From the NCBI GenBank assembly GCA_937920515.1, contig CALEUG010000018.1, forward strand, positions 1 to 48,754: 48,754 bases of DNA, read 5' to 3'. The stretch comes from an uncultured bacterium (lineage in GTDB: Bacteria > Acidobacteriota > Aminicenantia > Aminicenantales > Saccharicenantaceae). Below, in pieces: positions 36,770 through 43,868 of this stretch. Numbering within the stretch: position 1 is the first letter of the stretch; each line of letters opens with the position of its first letter. The notes beneath the pieces are model-generated. The model was not told where the DNA came from. It saw only the letters and a program-made list of their open reading frames with translations, and ran no database searches. A program made the position numbers and the translations under genes.

Positions 36770-36881
36770 TTTCCTCCTGAGCTTAGAAATTAAAAATAGA
36801 AAAATACTCGGTTCAAAAATATGGGGGGAAACGAAGGCAGACTCCGGGCGGACTAAGCCGCCCACCAGAACCAGGAGGAAA
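36770..36881 (-). promoter_or_regulatory. Anti-Shine-Dalgarno/Shine-Dalgarno pair controlling trpB2
   Basis: On the minus strand TTTCCTCCTG (36881 to 36872) in the leader peptide coding region is an exact reverse complement of CAGGAGGAAA (36779 to 36770), the trpB2 Shine-Dalgarno region. A flanking G-U pair could extend it to 11. The arms are 92 bases apart. Pairing would bury the trpB2 ribosome-binding site. The anti-site overlaps the first Trp codon of the leader peptide. A separate hairpin, GGGCGG (36863-36858) with CCGCCC (36851-36846), holds the leader stop codon in its loop. Complementarity is seen; the control mechanism is inferred. Confidence 0.65.
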
Positions 36882-36930
36882 GGCAGAAAGATGCACTGGC
36901 GGGGAAGGTGGCCCGACTTGAAAGGTGCAT
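36853..36930 (-). CDS. Predicted Trp-rich leader peptide of trpB2
   Basis: Short reading frame of 25 codons starting at ATG 36930, seven bases after AAGGA (36942-36938), and ending at TAG 36855-36853. It starts MHLSSRATFP and ends SSWFWWAA-stop, so three of the last six sense codons are Trp (TGG at 36873-36871, 36867-36865, 36864-36862). Trp is the rarest amino acid, and a WFWW cluster at the end of a short frame just ahead of a tryptophan synthase gene is the classic look of an attenuator leader. A longer ATG start 15 bases upstream exists, but it would lie almost at the predicted transcription start. Confidence 0.75.
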   Translation of the reverse strand: MHLSSRATFPASASFCLSSWFWWAA

Positions 36931-36953
36931 CGTTAAATCCTTCATCAGCGGTA

Positions 36954-36981
36954 ATTTTAGCCGTAGAAAAAATTTTGTCAA
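36954..36981 (-). promoter_or_regulatory. Sigma70-type promoter of the trpB2 leader
   Basis: On the minus strand TTGACA (36981 to 36976, perfect -35) is followed after 16 bases by TAAAAT (36959 to 36954, five of six -10 bases). The predicted transcript starts near 36947, 17 bases before the leader ATG and about 180 bases before trpB2. Confidence 0.75.
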
Positions 36982-37251
36982 GCAGGTTAAACAAATTTTT
37001 TGCCTTTGTCTCGCGCTCCGATAGACAGACAGGGTGGTCGCAGGCCCGAGGCCTGACAACCGTGGGACCGGTTTAATCTGCAGAACCTTCCGGAATATCC
37101 ACCGACCTGCGGACTTTCGGTCTTGAATCCGGCTCAGGTCAACGATAAAATTTTTCAGTATCATCGGCACAAGGAACGAACTCTCCCCCGGTTTTTCCTT
37201 CTCCTGCAGGACGGTCGTGGACTTTATCGACCCGGGCTATAAGATATGTGC
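36982..37251. other. Intergenic region between trpB2 promoter and M28 peptidase gene
   Basis: No convincing gene in either direction. It contains one short perfect hairpin, CAGGCC (37041-37046) with GGCCTG (37050-37055) around a three-base loop, without a T-run. It separates two divergent transcription units. Confidence 0.5.
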
Positions 37252-37279
37252 TTGAAATTAGCCTTCAAATTTCTTAAAT
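37252..37279 (+). promoter_or_regulatory. Candidate promoter of the M28 peptidase gene
   Basis: TTGAAA (37252-37257) and TTAAAT (37274-37279) are 16 bases apart. Transcription would begin only a few bases before the ATG at 37292, leaving little room for a Shine-Dalgarno sequence, so this is a weak candidate. Confidence 0.3.
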
Positions 37280-37291
37280 TACCGGAATAAG

Positions 37292-38989
37292 ATGATGTTA
37301 AATGTCAGATGTTACCGCCGGGTCTTACCGGCTCTGCTTATCGTTTTATTTTCCTGCCTGAGCTTGCTCCCGGGGCGGCAGCCTGCTCCGCTCTTTCTGG
37401 TTCAGGTTCAGAAAAACCAGCCAGGCCTGGAAAATGTCCTGTGGCAGGAAAAGATAGAATGCCTGCTGGAACTTGAAGGTAGCTACCTTCTCCGACTCGA
37501 CCGGGAAGAAAACTTAAAACTCAGGAGCCGGGGAATCAGCTTCAAGCGGCTGGCCTTCTACGTCCACAACCGGGTGTACCTGGTGGCCAGGATAAGCCGC
37601 GCCGCCGAGCTGGAAAATATATCTTCCCGTTTCAGCGTTTTGTTTCTTGAGGGTTCTGATTATCTGCTGGTAGCCCGGGACCCCTCAGAACTGGAAGAGC
37701 TGCCGGTCAGGGTCAGGCGAAGGCTCTTGCCGGCCAGCGGAAAAACTCTGTCGCCGGGAGTGGCCCTACCCGCGGAATTCGTCTGGCGGAGCGTTAAGGA
37801 TGAACTGTATGAACTGATAGCGGCTGAAGTCTCAGCTGACAACCTCAGGGATAGAGTCACCGCCCTGCAGAACTTCGGAACGCGTTACGCCCCGACGACC
37901 GGTTGCCTCCAGGCAGGTCAGTATATTTATGATTATTTAACCGGACTGGGTCTTCCCGCCAGTTTTCAGGATTTTTATTATAATAGCTATCTCTGCCGGA
38001 ACGTGATTTCTGAAATCCGCGGCCAGACCTACCCGGAACAGGTGGTAATAATCTGTGCCCATTATGATTCGACCTCAGACCAGCGCTGGACCCTGGCTCC
38101 CGGGGCTGACGATAATGGTTCCGGCACCGGGGCGGTGCTGGAAGCGGCCAGGATTCTGGCCGGCCGGCCTTTTGATTTCACCGTCCGGTTTATTTTATTC
38201 TCGGCTGAAGAGCAGGGGCTGGTGGGCAGCCTTCGTTACGTTCAGGAGAGATTGGACCCTTCTGAGAATATTCTGGCGGTTATCAACCTGGACATGGTGG
38301 CTTATGCCGACAGACTGCCTGAAGACCTGGACCTGATTGGCAACCGCAGCTCCAGCTGGCTGGTCGACCGGGTGGCCATTCTGAGCGAACTCTATGGACC
38401 GGTGGCCGGGAAGAAAATCATTGATGCTTCTTTTGTCTATTCAGACCATGCCTCTTTCTGGGACAGGGGAATAGCGGCTCTCTGTGTCATTGAAGATGCC
38501 AGCGTCCCCAATCCTTACTATCACAAAACGACCGATACTGTTGACACCCTCAATTTTGATTTTTACCGCTCGGCCGCCAGGGGCTCTCTGATCGGTTTGG
38601 TGGACCTGGCCCAGGTCATCAGGCCGGGGTATCCCTCAACTCCGAAAAATTTCAACCTGGGTGTCGGCAGCCACGCTTCAATTTTCAATCACCTGAAAGG
38701 CGTATTTTTAAGCTGGGAAGCGGTCCCGGGGGCTTCCGGTTATAATGTCTATCGCAGCCTGGAGCCCCGGGCCAATTTTCAGAAAATAAACAATGGCTTA
38801 ATTTATGATACACACCACGTTGATGTCCTTCTGGCGTCCGATTCGACGTTTTATTACACGGTTACGGCCGCGGACAGCCTCGGCCGGGAGAGCAATTTCA
38901 GCCGGGTTCTATCGGTCAACGCCGGTATCAGCCCCGTTAATTCGCTTCGTCATCTTTTGTGGTCATTTTTTGGTTTTTCATGGAATTGA
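37292..38989 (+). CDS. M28-family zinc aminopeptidase, secreted
   Basis: 565-residue exported peptidase. A signal peptide (LPALLIVLFSCLSLLPG) is followed by an N-terminal region of about 170 residues of unclear fold. The M28 domain has the two-zinc ligands in order: His in IICAHYDSTS, Asp in APGADDNGSGTGA, Glu pair in LFSAEEQGLVGS, Asp in VINLDMVAYA, and His in YHKTTDTVDTL. The last 100 residues (VFLSWEAVPGASGYNVYRS) look like a fibronectin type III domain. It probably digests extracellular peptides. It meets the next gene in a TGATG junction. Confidence 0.9.
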   Translation: MMLNVRCYRRVLPALLIVLFSCLSLLPGRQPAPLFLVQVQKNQPGLENVLWQEKIECLLELEGSYLLRLDREENLKLRSRGISFKRLAFYVHNRVYLVARISRAAELENISSRFSVLFLEGSDYLLVARDPSELEELPVRVRRRLLPASGKTLSPGVALPAEFVWRSVKDELYELIAAEVSADNLRDRVTALQNFGTRYAPTTGCLQAGQYIYDYLTGLGLPASFQDFYYNSYLCRNVISEIRGQTYPEQVVIICAHYDSTSDQRWTLAPGADDNGSGTGAVLEAARILAGRPFDFTVRFILFSAEEQGLVGSLRYVQERLDPSENILAVINLDMVAYADRLPEDLDLIGNRSSSWLVDRVAILSELYGPVAGKKIIDASFVYSDHASFWDRGIAALCVIEDASVPNPYYHKTTDTVDTLNFDFYRSAARGSLIGLVDLAQVIRPGYPSTPKNFNLGVGSHASIFNHLKGVFLSWEAVPGASGYNVYRSLEPRANFQKINNGLIYDTHHVDVLLASDSTFYYTVTAADSLGRESNFSRVLSVNAGISPVNSLRHLLWSFFGFSWN

Positions 38990-39609
38990 TGATAATGACC
39001 GAAAGAAGAGCAACAGGATGGGAAGCAGGCCTGGTGGTCTGGCTGCTGGGTCTGTTCTGCCTGGTGGAGCCGGCCGCATCTTCGGCAGTTGAAGCCAGGC
39101 TTTTCCTGGTTTCCGGTCTTTTTAATTTCAGGCAGGCCGAGTTCAGGGAAATCTACGGAACCATGCCGCTTTTCGGGCTGGCTTTTGATTTGTACACAAA
39201 AAACAACCTGGGACTGGAAGCGGGAGCTTGGCGGTGCAGCGGCCGGGGAGAAGCCATAACGGTGGAAGGTGAGCCGGCTGTCTATCCTCTCAGGTTCTAT
39301 CGCTGGACTTTTCCACTTCTTTTGAAATACCGCTTAAAGGCCGGGCCCTTCCAGGCCTCGGCCGGTGCTGGCCTGGCCTTTTCTGTCTATGACGAAAGCT
39401 GGGCTATGGTGGACCTGTCCTATCGTGGACAGAAGGTACATTTCCGCGGAGAGCTGGCAGCGGATATTCGTCTGGGCGGCAAGATTTATCTGCGGACAGC
39501 CCTGACCTGGGATTCAATTCCCACCGGTGTCCGCTCCCTGCTCCTGGCGGGAGGTCGGGTAAGACTGGACGGGCTGAGCCTTGGAGCCGGCCTGGGTTAC
39601 GGGTTTTAA
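38989..39609 (+). CDS. Probable outer-membrane beta-barrel protein
   Basis: 206-residue protein with a signal-like stretch (AGLVVWLLGLFCLVEPAASSA) and strand-like repeats: ARLFLVSGLFNFRQAEF, NLGLEAGAWRC, FPLLLKYRLKAGPFQASAGAGLAF, and a C-terminal LSLGAGLGYGF ending in phenylalanine, typical of barrels. The start is uncertain: ATG 38989 overlaps the upstream stop, ATG 38995 is also possible, and no good Shine-Dalgarno precedes either, so translation may be coupled to the peptidase. The function is unknown. Confidence 0.6.
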   Translation: MIMTERRATGWEAGLVVWLLGLFCLVEPAASSAVEARLFLVSGLFNFRQAEFREIYGTMPLFGLAFDLYTKNNLGLEAGAWRCSGRGEAITVEGEPAVYPLRFYRWTFPLLLKYRLKAGPFQASAGAGLAFSVYDESWAMVDLSYRGQKVHFRGELAADIRLGGKIYLRTALTWDSIPTGVRSLLLAGGRVRLDGLSLGAGLGYGF

Positions 39610-39684
39610 GCCCGTTTCTGAAGCCTGAAGAGTGAATTCATGAGCCAAAAAAATAAAGACTACTTGAACAGGGAGGTAAGCCTC

Positions 39685-41058
39685 ATGAAAAAGAAAGAGA
39701 CAGAAGAAATAAGAAATCCTGCCCGACGAGATTTTCTCAAGTTGAGCCTGGCCGGCACGGCCGGCCTCTGGCTGGGCAGCCAGGCTGGAAAGCTTGAGGC
39801 CAGGCCGGAAATTCCTTCTGATTACGGTCCGCTTTTCGCCAGCCGGCCTCTGGATGTGGTCCGCGTTGGGTTTGTCGGCGTGGGTGGCATGGGCTCGGTC
39901 CACGTCCAGAATTTTCTGAACATAGAGGGCGTGGAAATCAGGGCCATCTGCGACATCGTGGAAGAGAAGGTGGCCCGGGCCCAGAAATGGGTGGAAGAAG
40001 CCGGTTTCCCGAAACCGAAAGGCTATTCGCGCGGTCCCTGGGATTTCAAGCGAATGTGCCAGGAGGAAGACCTGGACCTGGTCTTTACCGCCACTCCCTG
40101 GGAATGGCATGTGCCGGTCTGTGTCGAGGCTATGAAAAATGGCAAGCATGCGGCCACCGAGGTGCCGGCCGCGGTCACCCTGGAAGAGTGCTGGGAGCTG
40201 GTGGAAACGGCCGAGAGGTACAAAAAGCACTGCGTTATGATGGAGAATTGCTGCTACGACCGGGTGGAGTTGATGAGCCTCAACATGGTCCGGCGCGGCC
40301 TGCTGGGCGAAGTGCTTCATGCCGAGGCCGGCTATCTCCACGACCTGCGCGACGTTAAATTCAGCAGCGAAGGGGAAGGATTGTGGCGCCGGCAGCATTC
40401 CTGGACCAGGAACGGCAACCTCTACCCGACCCATGGCCTCGGCCCGGTGGCTCAGTGCCTGAATATCAACCGGGGCGATGTTTTTGATTATCTGGTTTCC
40501 ATGAGCTCGCCCTCGCGTGGCCTGCAGCTTTACGCCCGGGAAAAATTCGGTCCGGATTCGCCCCAGGCCAGGGAAAGGTTTGCCCTGGGCGATGTCAACA
40601 CCTCGCTGATCAAGACCAGGCTGGGTAAAACCATCATCCTCATTCACGATACCAACCTGCCACGTCCCTACTCCCGGATTCACCTGATTCAGGGGACCAG
40701 GGGAATCCTGCAGAAATGGCCCGACCGGATTTACGTAGAGGGTCGCAGCCCGGATCACCGCTGGGAGGACATCGAGGCCTATGCCGAAGAGTTTGAGCAT
40801 CCCCTCTGGAAGAAATTGAGCCAGAAGGGCGAAGGCCGCGGCCACGGGGGAATGGATTTTATAGAAGATTACCGGCTGGTGCAGTGCCTGAGAGCGGGCA
40901 CTCCCATGGACATGAACGTCTACGATGCGGCCGCCTGGAGCGCGGTCTCGGCCCTGAGCGAAAAATCGGTGGCCAGGAAGTCCGAGCCGGTGAAGTTTCC
41001 CGATTTTACCCGCGGGGCCTGGAAGACCACGCCGCCGCTGGGCATCATAGAAGGCTGA
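39685..41058 (+). CDS. GH109 family glycosidase (NAD-dependent alpha-N-acetylgalactosaminidase type)
   Basis: Gfo/Idh/MocA-fold protein that fits glycoside hydrolase family 109, whose members hydrolyse alpha-N-acetylgalactosamine with bound NAD by a redox mechanism. A twin-arginine signal, ARRDFLKLSLAG, starts it. The NAD-binding VGFVGVGGMGSVHVQNF, EVPAAVTLEE, MMENCCYDRVELM, YLHDLRDVKF and NLYPTHGLGPVAQ follow; Tyr and His of YPTH correspond to the catalytic pair reported for the family. I start at ATG 39685 (457 aa), seven bases after GGAGGT. It may take GalNAc from mucins or other glycans. A simple oxidoreductase cannot be fully excluded. Confidence 0.85.
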   Translation: MKKKETEEIRNPARRDFLKLSLAGTAGLWLGSQAGKLEARPEIPSDYGPLFASRPLDVVRVGFVGVGGMGSVHVQNFLNIEGVEIRAICDIVEEKVARAQKWVEEAGFPKPKGYSRGPWDFKRMCQEEDLDLVFTATPWEWHVPVCVEAMKNGKHAATEVPAAVTLEECWELVETAERYKKHCVMMENCCYDRVELMSLNMVRRGLLGEVLHAEAGYLHDLRDVKFSSEGEGLWRRQHSWTRNGNLYPTHGLGPVAQCLNINRGDVFDYLVSMSSPSRGLQLYAREKFGPDSPQARERFALGDVNTSLIKTRLGKTIILIHDTNLPRPYSRIHLIQGTRGILQKWPDRIYVEGRSPDHRWEDIEAYAEEFEHPLWKKLSQKGEGRGHGGMDFIEDYRLVQCLRAGTPMDMNVYDAAAWSAVSALSEKSVARKSEPVKFPDFTRGAWKTTPPLGIIEG

Positions 41059-41219
41059 GCGCCGGATAAGCCGTCTCGATTGTTGCGATTGCTTTCTGTC
41101 GGGCAGGAAGCCTTCCTCAGCCCGCTACCTTCTGGACTTATCCTTATCCAGGCGGACCTGGTTGCGGGCGGTCACGGCGGCGGACCCGGTCAGTCCGGCC
41201 GGTTCCTGTAATAAAACTC

Positions 41220-41247
41220 TTGATCTCCGGAACGGCTTAAGTATAAT
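41220..41247 (+). promoter_or_regulatory. Promoter of the tetR-exporter operon
   Basis: TTGATC (41220-41225) and TATAAT (41242-41247) lie 16 bases apart, a strong sigma70-type match. The predicted start of transcription falls at or next to the ATG at 41254, so the mRNA may be leaderless. Confidence 0.7.
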
Positions 41248-41275
41248 GAAACTATGAAAACGAATAAAGTTTCAT
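41246..41275. promoter_or_regulatory. Inverted repeat, probable TetR operator
   Basis: ATGAAACT (41246-41253) and AGTTTCAT (41268-41275) are perfect inverted arms separated by 14 bases. The left arm overlaps the -10 hexamer and the spacer begins with the ATG of the tetR-type gene. TetR regulators usually bind such palindromes next to their own gene, so autorepression of the operon is likely. An mRNA hairpin is an alternative reading. Confidence 0.6.
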
Positions 41276-41916
41276 CAGTATCATCACTGCCGGCCGACCT
41301 GAAGCCTCGCATCCTAAAGCGGGCGCGGGAGCTCTTCTTCAGGTACGGCTACAGCCGCCTGAGCATGGACCAACTGGCCGGGGACCTGGGAATCAGCAAG
41401 GCCACCCTCTACCGCTATTTCCCGGACAAGGAAGCCCTGCTGCGGGCGGTCATGACCGGGACCAGGGAATGGCTGTTGAGCCAGTTGCAGGCAATCGTCA
41501 GGGACAACCGGCTTCCGGTCAAAGTTAGGCTGACCGCCTACCTTGAATTCGTAAGCCGGTTTCTGTCCGGCCTGAGCCGGGATTTCATCCGGGACCTGAG
41601 GCAGAAGCTGCCCGACCTCTGGCAGGAGATGGAAACCTTCCGCCGGCAGCAGGTTTTCCCCCTGGTGTCCGAGGTCATTCTGGAAGGGGTGAGAAAAGGT
41701 GAGATAAAATCGAACCTGGACGGCCGGCTGTTCCTGGAGATGTTCTGGTACCTGGTGCAGGAATTCATGAATCCCGACTGGATAATCAGCCATGATTATT
41801 CGCCCTCGGAGCTTCTGGCCAGCATAATAGACGTTATTTTTCACGGAATTTTCGTGGAAGAAAAACCCGGAAAGATGGCCGGTGGCCAGCCTGCCGGGAA
41901 AGGGAGGAAGAAATGA
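41254..41916 (+). CDS. TetR-family transcriptional regulator
   Basis: 220-residue regulator with an N-terminal helix-turn-helix: RARELFFRYGYSRLSMDQLAGDLGISKATLYRYFPDKEALL. The ligand-binding C-terminal half is helical and not recognisable. The gene heads an operon with a membrane fusion protein and two-ATPase ABC exporter and overlaps the next gene by four bases, so it most likely senses a compound that the pump exports. No upstream Shine-Dalgarno is seen. Confidence 0.9.
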   Translation: MKTNKVSSVSSLPADLKPRILKRARELFFRYGYSRLSMDQLAGDLGISKATLYRYFPDKEALLRAVMTGTREWLLSQLQAIVRDNRLPVKVRLTAYLEFVSRFLSGLSRDFIRDLRQKLPDLWQEMETFRRQQVFPLVSEVILEGVRKGEIKSNLDGRLFLEMFWYLVQEFMNPDWIISHDYSPSELLASIIDVIFHGIFVEEKPGKMAGGQPAGKGRKK

Positions 41917-42926
41917 AAGCCCCGGAATCGAGTAAAAATAGATCACGGGTGGCTCTTAATTATTTTACTATTATTGCTTTTATTGTTTTTATACTCGTCA
42001 TGATAACGGCCTGTCGGAAAGCAGCGGTCAGCGACCGGATACAGGTTACCGGAACAATTGAATGCCGCACGGCCAGGATCAGCCCCAGAGTCAGTGGCCG
42101 GGTACTAAAGGTGCTGGTGGAGGAAGGCCAGGCGGTCGAGCCGGGGCAGCCCCTGGTAGAACTTGACCACGAATACCTCGACCTGCAGCTCAGGCAGGCC
42201 GAAGCTTCTGTGGCCGCCTCCCGGGCCCAGCTCGAGCTGTTGAGAAAAGGAGCCCGAAGCGAAGACATTGCCCAGGCCGAACAGCAGCTTAAACAGTCGG
42301 AAATAGGCCTGGAACAGGCCAGGAAAGATGCCGGGCGTTTCCGAAGTCTGTACGCCAGTGGCAGCATTACTCAGAAACAAAAAGAAGATGCAGAAACCAG
42401 GCTGGCCCTGGCTGAGGCTCAACACCAGCAGGCTCAGCAAGCTTTGAAAAAGCTCAAATCCCTGGTCCGCCCCGAAGAAATTGAAGCGGCCGAAGCCAGG
42501 CTGCGTCAGGCGGAAGCGGCCGTGGATCTCCTGAAAAAAAACATAGAAGATTCTACCGTCATCTGTCCGGTTTCCGGCGTAATCACTGAAAAAGCGGTGG
42601 AGCCGGGAGAGCTGGTCAACCCGGACACCACCCTGGTTACCGTTTCCTGCCTCGACCCGGTCTATCTCTGGGTTTACGTCACGGCGGCCGAACTGGGGCG
42701 GGTCAAGCTGGGCGGAGCGGCCGGGGTCACCATAGACAGTTTCCCGGGGAAAACCTTTGCGGGAAAAATTGTTTACATCTCGCCCGAAGCTGAATTCACC
42801 CCCAAAAATATCCAGACCAGAGAAGACCGGGTGAAACTGGTTTTTGCGGTCAAGATTGAACTGCCCAACCCGGAAGGGCAACTCAAGCCCGGGCTGCCGG
42901 CGGAAGCTGTAATCAGAACTGAATGA
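41913..42926 (+). CDS. HlyD/YbhG-type membrane fusion protein
   Basis: 337-residue periplasmic adaptor. A hydrophobic N-terminus ends MITAC, a possible lipobox. The lipoyl/beta-barrel halves appear as ISPRVSGRVLKVLVEEGQAVEPGQPLVELD and PVSGVITEKAVEPGELVNP. In between is an alpha-helical hairpin rich in Ala, Gln and Glu (about residues 75-205) for docking to an outer-membrane channel. Such proteins link an inner-membrane ABC exporter to a TolC-like channel. It resembles YbhG and is followed by its ABC genes after 12 bases. Confidence 0.9.
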   Translation: MKAPESSKNRSRVALNYFTIIAFIVFILVMITACRKAAVSDRIQVTGTIECRTARISPRVSGRVLKVLVEEGQAVEPGQPLVELDHEYLDLQLRQAEASVAASRAQLELLRKGARSEDIAQAEQQLKQSEIGLEQARKDAGRFRSLYASGSITQKQKEDAETRLALAEAQHQQAQQALKKLKSLVRPEEIEAAEARLRQAEAAVDLLKKNIEDSTVICPVSGVITEKAVEPGELVNPDTTLVTVSCLDPVYLWVYVTAAELGRVKLGGAAGVTIDSFPGKTFAGKIVYISPEAEFTPKNIQTREDRVKLVFAVKIELPNPEGQLKPGLPAEAVIRTE

Positions 42927-42938
42927 CCGAAGGCTGAC

Positions 42939-43868
42939 ATGGCTGGAACGGTCCTCTCTGCCCTTAACCTGAAAAAGGCCTACGGGCCGGTTGTGGCCTT
43001 ATCATCATTTTCCCTGTCCCTACGGGCCGGAGAATTTCTCTGCCTGGTCGGCCCGGACGGAGCTGGAAAGAGCACGGCCCTGAGGTTACTTTGCGGGCTG
43101 GAAAAGCCTGATTCGGGAGAAATTGAGCTTTTCGGCCAGAGAGTTACCCGGTTCAGTTGGGCCCTGCGGGCCCGATTGGGTTACCTGCCGCAGAGTTTCA
43201 GCCTGTATGAGGACCTGAGCGTTGCGGAAAACCTGGTCTTTTTCGCCGAGCTCTATGGAATGGCCGGCTACCGCCAGCTGATAGATTCTCTCCTGGAATT
43301 CACGCGGCTTGAGCCTTTTCGGCGCAGGCTGGCCGGCCGGCTTTCTGGGGGAATGAAACAGAAGCTGGCCCTGGCCTGCACCCTGGTGCACGAACCGGAT
43401 ATTCTTCTGCTGGATGAACCGACCACCGGGGTGGACCCGGTTTCCCGCCGTGATTTCTGGCAGATTCTTTTCCGGTTGCAGCAGCAAGGGAAGTCCATCC
43501 TGATGACCACGCCTTACCTTGATGAAGCCGAGCGAGCCAGCCGGGTGGCCTTTATTCACCAGGGAAGGATTATGGCCTGCGACCGGCCGGAAAGAATAAA
43601 GGCCGCATTCCCGGCCCGGCTGGTAGAAATAGTTACGCCGCACAGCCGCCGGCTGCAACAGGAATTTAAGCTCTGGCCCGAGCTCACCGACGTTCAGCTT
43701 TTTGGAGACCGCCTGCACCTGGCCTTACCGGAAGGATACGAACTCCAGAAATTGGCCGAGAAGCTATCACCGCTGGGTTGTGAAATTCTCAGCCTGGCCG
43801 AGGTCCCGCCCTCTCTGGAAAATGTCTTTATTTTCCTGATGAAAGAGGAGAAGAAGAGCGCACCATGA
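42939..43868 (+). CDS. ABC transporter ATP-binding protein (YbhF N-half type)
   Basis: 309-residue ATPase with Walker A GPDGAGKST, Q-loop in LPQSFSLYEDLSVAENL, signature LSGGMKQK, Walker B ILLLDEPTTGVDP. The switch-loop histidine is missing: the site reads TTPYLDEAE where most ATPases have TTHYLDEAE. In E. coli YbhF the two ATPases are fused in one chain; here they are separate overlapping genes. It probably forms a heterodimer with the next ATPase. Confidence 0.92.
   Translation: MAGTVLSALNLKKAYGPVVALSSFSLSLRAGEFLCLVGPDGAGKSTALRLLCGLEKPDSGEIELFGQRVTRFSWALRARLGYLPQSFSLYEDLSVAENLVFFAELYGMAGYRQLIDSLLEFTRLEPFRRRLAGRLSGGMKQKLALACTLVHEPDILLLDEPTTGVDPVSRRDFWQILFRLQQQGKSILMTTPYLDEAERASRVAFIHQGRIMACDRPERIKAAFPARLVEIVTPHSRRLQQEFKLWPELTDVQLFGDRLHLALPEGYELQKLAEKLSPLGCEILSLAEVPPSLENVFIFLMKEEKKSAP

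Noticed and set aside
36810-36850. Transcription terminator in the trpB2 leader
   Set aside because: T-rich stretches are present after the leader stop, but I found no stable GC hairpin directly before them. A short GGTTC/GAACC pairing is too weak to count.
36767-36994. Longer trpB2 start extending upstream through the leader
   Set aside because: No Shine-Dalgarno and no family-like residues upstream; CAGGAGG sits correctly before the ATG at 36766.
37041-37055. Hairpin CAGGCC-CGA-GGCCTG upstream of the trpB2 promoter
   Set aside because: Short stem, three-base loop and no T-run; no gene ends next to it. Probably chance.
36853-37170. 105-codon minus-strand frame covering the trpB2 promoter and leader
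   Set aside because: Its first two thirds run through the predicted promoter and show no family-like sequence. Only the last 25 codons, with their own Shine-Dalgarno, make sense as a leader peptide.
41059-41219. Possible small gene between the GH109 gene and tetR
   Set aside because: Stops interrupt all frames and no motif or ribosome-binding site is seen.
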